From: Blastococcus mobilis
Lineage (GTDB): Bacteria > Actinomycetota > Actinomycetes > Mycobacteriales > Geodermatophilaceae
DNA: 64,000 bases
Direction of reading: 5' to 3'
NCBI RefSeq assembly: GCF_900188025.1
Contig: NZ_FZNO01000002.1
Coordinates: 186,001-250,000 of the forward strand
Of this stretch, positions 61,395-64,000 are shown one piece after another (position 1 is the stretch's first letter; the number at the start of each line of letters is the position of its first letter). The position numbers were made by a program, and so were the translations under genes. The notes beneath the pieces are model-generated. The model made no database searches and was not told where the DNA came from. It saw nothing but the letters and a program-made list of their open reading frames with translations.

Positions 61395-61607
61395 GTGGAC
61401 GACGTCGCGCTCTGTTCGGCCAAGGGCTGCCGGGAACCCGCCCGCTGGCGGCTGATCTGGAACAACCCCCGGCTGCACACGCCCGACCGCGAGAAGGTCT
61501 GGGCCGCCTGTGACCAGCACCGGGAGTCGCTGTCCCACCACCTGGCGGTCCGCTCGTTCCTGCGACGGGTCGAGCCGCTCCACGACGATGAGACGCCTAA
61601 CGGTTAG
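61395..61607 (+). CDS. Small zinc-ribbon-like protein (annotated elsewhere as acetone carboxylase-like)
   Basis: 70 residues: ALCSAKGCREPARWRLIWNN and VWAACDQHRESLSHHL supply Cys-x4-Cys and Cys-x2-His, a likely metal site. Such small actinobacterial proteins are often labelled acetone carboxylase, which their size does not support. GTG 61395 with CAGACT 7 bases upstream looks leaderless. Confidence 0.6.
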   Translation: MDDVALCSAKGCREPARWRLIWNNPRLHTPDREKVWAACDQHRESLSHHLAVRSFLRRVEPLHDDETPNG

Positions 61608-61618
61608 ACGTCTAAGCT
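61597..61618. promoter_or_regulatory. MarR operator overlapping a leaderless promoter
   Basis: CTAACGGTTAG (61597-61607) and the perfect palindrome TTAGACGTCTAA (61604-61615) overlap, giving three TTAG/CTAA half-sites. TAAGCT (61613-61618), the likely -10 box, is 6 bases before ATG 61625. Repressor binding would block it. Confidence 0.65.
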
Positions 61619-61624
61619 CGGCCG

Positions 61625-62053
61625 ATGGCACCTGGCGAGGAGTCGCTCAGCCTCCTGATCGGCGGCGTCGCCAAGGAGTTGAGCCGGGCGTTCGACGACG
61701 TGCTCGTGGCCGCCGGCGGTTCGAGCCCCACCTGGCAGGTGCTGCGGGCGCTGTCGGCCGGCGACCACCGGACGCAGGCCGACCTCGCCGCGGCGATCGG
61801 GGTCCGGCAGCCGACCCTCACTCATCACCTCGACGCGCTCGAGCGGGCCGGCCTGGTGACCCGCGAACGTGAGGTCGCCAACCGCCGCGTCCAACGCGTC
61901 ACCGTGACGGAATCCGGCCAAGCCTTGTTCCTGCGGCTGCGCCGGGCCGCGGCCTCGTTCGACGGCCGGCTGCGCGCCGGTCTGGACGACAGCGACGTCG
62001 CGGAGCTGCGGCGGCTGCTCGGGCAGCTCACGGAGAACGCGCGACCCGACTGA
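61625..62053 (+). CDS. MarR-family transcriptional regulator
   Basis: 142 residues, winged helix with [40 protein letters not shown] and the wing REREVANRRVQRVTVTESG. No Cys, so a small-molecule rather than oxidant sensor is likely. The operator just upstream suggests autorepression. It may also control the gene at 61395 or a distant target. Confidence 0.88.
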   Translation: MAPGEESLSLLIGGVAKELSRAFDDVLVAAGGSSPTWQVLRALSAGDHRTQADLAAAIGVRQPTLTHHLDALERAGLVTREREVANRRVQRVTVTESGQALFLRLRRAAASFDGRLRAGLDDSDVAELRRLLGQLTENARPD

Positions 62054-62078
62054 GCCCGGCGTCTCGCGCGGAGCCCAC

Positions 62079-63383
62079 TCAGGCGCCGAGCTGCCGTCCG
62101 CACGCCTCCGCGCGGTCGAGCAGCAGCGTCCGCTCCCGCTCGTTGCGGGTGAGGGATGCGGCCCGCTCGAACTCGGCGCGGGCCTCGTCGCGCCGGCCGA
62201 GCTGCTCGAGCAGGTCCCCGCGCACCGTCGGGAGCAGGTGGTAGCCCTGCAGGGCAGGCACGTCGGTGAGCACGTCCACGAGTGCGAGACCGGCGGCCGG
62301 CCCGTAGGCCCGCGACACGGCGACGGCGCGGTTGAGCTCGACCACCGGGGACGGCGTCAGCTCGGCGAGCGCTTCGTACAGGGCGGCGATCCGCGCCCAG
62401 TCGGTGTCCTCGACGGTGGTGGCCCGGGCGTGACAGGCGGCGATCGCGGCCTGGAGCGCGTAGGGCCCGAGCGCTCCACCGGCCCGCTCGGCGCGGTCCA
62501 GGGCGGCGAGGCCCCGGCCGATGAGGACGCGATCCCAGCGGCCACGGTCCTGGTCGGCCAGCAGCACCGGCTCACCCGAGGGGCCGACGCGCGCCCGCAG
62601 CCGCGAGGCCTGGATCTGCATGAGCGCCACCAGGCCGTGCACCTCGGACTCCGCCGGCGTCAGCTCGGCGAGGATGCGGCCCAGCCGCATCGCCTCCTGG
62701 CAGAGGGCCGGCCGCACCCATTCCTGTCCCGAGGTGGCCGAGTAGCCCTCGTTGAACACCAGGTAGATCACCTCGAGCACCGACCCGAGCCGCGCGGTGA
62801 ACTCCGCCCCCGTCGGCACCTCGAACGGCACGCGCGCGGCGGTGAGCGTGCGCTTGGCCCGCACGATCCGCTGCGCGACGGTCGACTCGGCGACGAGGAA
62901 GGCCCGCGCGATCTCGTCGGTGCTCAGGCCGCCGAGCAGCCGCAGGGTGAGCGCGACCCGGGCCTCGCGGGAGAGCACCGGGTGGCACGAGATGAAGACC
63001 AGCCGGAGCAGGTCGTCCTCGACCACCTCGTCGAGGGCGGCCGCCCAGTCCGGCTCCTCGGCCTCGGTCAGCTCGCGGCCCAGCAGGGCGGTCTTGCGCT
63101 CCAGCCGCTCAGCGCGGCGGAAGGTGTCGATGGCCCGGTGCTTCGCGGTGGCCATCAACCAGGCGCCGGGCTTGGTGGGCACACCGGTCTCCGGCCACCG
63201 CTCCAGCGCGGCGACCAACGCGTCCTGCGCCAGTTCCTCGGCCAGCCCGACGTCCCCGGCAACGCGGGTCAGGGCGGCGATCAGCTTCGCCGATTCCATG
63301 CGCCAGACGGCGTCGACGACACGGTGCAGGTCCGCGGTCGCCAGCCCCTGACCCGTGGCCGTCCCGGCCGGCGGGTGGGTCAT
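62079..63383 (-). CDS. ECF42-type RNA polymerase sigma factor
   Basis: 434 residues. Sigma region 2 (AEELAQDALVAALERWPETG, then PGAWLMATAKHRAIDTFRRA) and region 4 (LLGGLSTDEIARAFLVAEST, VAQRIVRAKRTL). A long C-terminal extension of about 230 residues with TPR-like helices is the hallmark of ECF42, replacing an anti-sigma factor; it includes FNEGYSATSGQEWVRPALCQ. ATG 63383 overlaps the DGPF gene stop by one base (TGATG). Confidence 0.92.
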   Translation of the reverse strand: MTHPPAGTATGQGLATADLHRVVDAVWRMESAKLIAALTRVAGDVGLAEELAQDALVAALERWPETGVPTKPGAWLMATAKHRAIDTFRRAERLERKTALLGRELTEAEEPDWAAALDEVVEDDLLRLVFISCHPVLSREARVALTLRLLGGLSTDEIARAFLVAESTVAQRIVRAKRTLTAARVPFEVPTGAEFTARLGSVLEVIYLVFNEGYSATSGQEWVRPALCQEAMRLGRILAELTPAESEVHGLVALMQIQASRLRARVGPSGEPVLLADQDRGRWDRVLIGRGLAALDRAERAGGALGPYALQAAIAACHARATTVEDTDWARIAALYEALAELTPSPVVELNRAVAVSRAYGPAAGLALVDVLTDVPALQGYHLLPTVRGDLLEQLGRRDEARAEFERAASLTRNERERTLLLDRAEACGRQLGA

Positions 63384-63808
63384 CAGGCGCCGTGCTGGGC
63401 CTCGACGGTGGCCCGCATCTCCTCTTCCTTCGCCCGCAGCTCGGGGGTCATCGCGTCACCGAAGTCGTCGCTGCTGAAGACCTGCCGGATCTCGATCTCC
63501 TCGTTGCGGAAGGGGGCCTTCCTCACCCACTCGATGACCTCCTCGCGGGAGGAGACCTCGAGGATCCAGAACCCGGCGACGAGCTCCTTGGTCTCGGCGA
63601 ACGGCCCGTCGATCACGGTGCTGGCGCCGTCCTTGTCGAAGCGCACCCGCGCCCCCTTCGAGGTGGGGTGCAGGCCTTCGCCGGCGAGCATGACGCCGGC
63701 CTTCACCAGCTCCTCGTTGTAGGCGCCCATCGCGGCGAGCTGCTGCTCGGTGGGCATGACGCCGCGCTCGGTGTCCTCGTTGGCCTTGACGATCACCATG
63801 AAACGCAT
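63383..63808 (-). CDS. YCII-related DGPF-motif protein, ECF42 partner
   Basis: 141 residues: MRFMVIVKANEDTERG start, motif VIDGPFAETKELVAGFWILE (DGPF) and EVIEWVRKAPF. DGPF proteins are the conserved targets and neighbours of ECF42 sigma factors, function unknown. It is coupled to the sigma gene. Confidence 0.9.
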   Translation of the reverse strand: MRFMVIVKANEDTERGVMPTEQQLAAMGAYNEELVKAGVMLAGEGLHPTSKGARVRFDKDGASTVIDGPFAETKELVAGFWILEVSSREEVIEWVRKAPFRNEEIEIRQVFSSDDFGDAMTPELRAKEEEMRATVEAQHGA

Positions 63809-63885
63809 CGCTGACTCTCCCTGTCGTGTCCCGCTCGGGAACGGAGGCCGGTCGACCCGACCGGCGCGGACCCCGTTCTACCTAC

Positions 63886-63914
63886 ACGTCGAACGGCCCG
63901 GACCCGGATCGACA
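63886..63914 (-). promoter_or_regulatory. Candidate ECF42-dependent promoter
   Basis: On the minus strand TGTCGA (63914-63909) is followed after 17 bases by CGACGT (63891-63886), 78 bp before the DGPF start. TGTCGA in the -35 region fits what I recall of the ECF42 target motif, and would make the pair autoregulated. Nothing else is recognised from 63915 to 64000. Confidence 0.5.
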
Positions 63915-64000
63915 CGACTCCACGAATTCTTTTCCGGGGTCGCGGCAGTGCCGAAGCGGCGACGAAGGGCTCCGTCCCGGCGCGCATGCCCCAGCGGTCC

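Noticed and set aside
63793-63987. 64-codon minus-strand frame at the right edge
   Set aside because: Basic low-complexity product overlapping the DGPF start and its promoter.

Overview
The window is a very GC-rich, densely packed actinobacterial chromosome segment. GTG starts and 4-base ATGA/GTGA gene overlaps are common. Gene content (IdeR, HrdB-like sigma factor, fused CydDC, TIGR02611, DUF2277, DUF4192, N-terminal GNAT on an ADP-forming acyl-CoA synthetase) and composition suggest a Geodermatophilaceae-like organism (Blastococcus, Geodermatophilus or Modestobacter type). That placement is inference. I saw no rRNA, tRNA, CRISPR array, phage or transposase.

Layout. 1-3.2 kb: end of a D-aminoacyl-tRNA deacylase gene, a group 2 sigma factor behind an ECF-type promoter, and a LuxR regulator. 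3.3-9.1 kb: a frameshifted methyltransferase, a protein acetyltransferase/AcuC deacetylase pair preceded by three 77-bp tandem repeats that form coupled mini-ORFs, and ideR. 9.3-13.1 kb: S9 peptidase, DUF4192 and Dabb proteins. 13.2-20.9 kb: a surface/glycan region with a glycosyltransferase-methyltransferase-alpha/alpha-toroid cassette, a duplicated-domain collagen-like surface protein with its own sortase, and two GT2 glycosyltransferases. 21-28.8 kb: zinc-finger protein, methyltransferase, YibE/F, STAS, Hsp20-MerR, then a CsoR copper operon (csoR-copZ-unknown-copA). 28.9-32.4 kb: frameshifted acyl-CoA ligase, membrane protein, M56 peptidase and BlaI repressor. 32.5-38.5 kb: cytochrome bd operon cydA-cydB-cydDC with two perfect BlaI-like operators between blaI and cydA. 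40-53.7 kb: a catabolic/transport region (RraA-like protein, two FCD regulators, MFS, isopropylmalate-dehydrogenase-like enzyme, aldehyde dehydrogenase, cupin, ABM protein, Ldh2-type dehydrogenase, CitA/CitB-type two-component system, TctCBA transporter), probably for an unidentified organic acid. 53.8-60.8 kb: MFS, SDR, NYN RNase-like and small membrane proteins, and a microbial rhodopsin with proton-pump residues and a carotenoid-antenna fenestration glycine. 61-63.8 kb: small Cys-containing proteins, a MarR regulator and an ECF42 sigma factor with its DGPF partner.

Strongest leads: the BlaI/M56-cytochrome bd control region; the rhodopsin; the chain of translationally coupled mini-ORFs before acuC; a family of hairpin repeats sitting directly after stop codons whose stems covary; an inverted repeat inserted in frame at the CydD-CydC junction; and the organic-acid locus. 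Two genes carry single-base frameshifts that may be real decay or sequencing errors.
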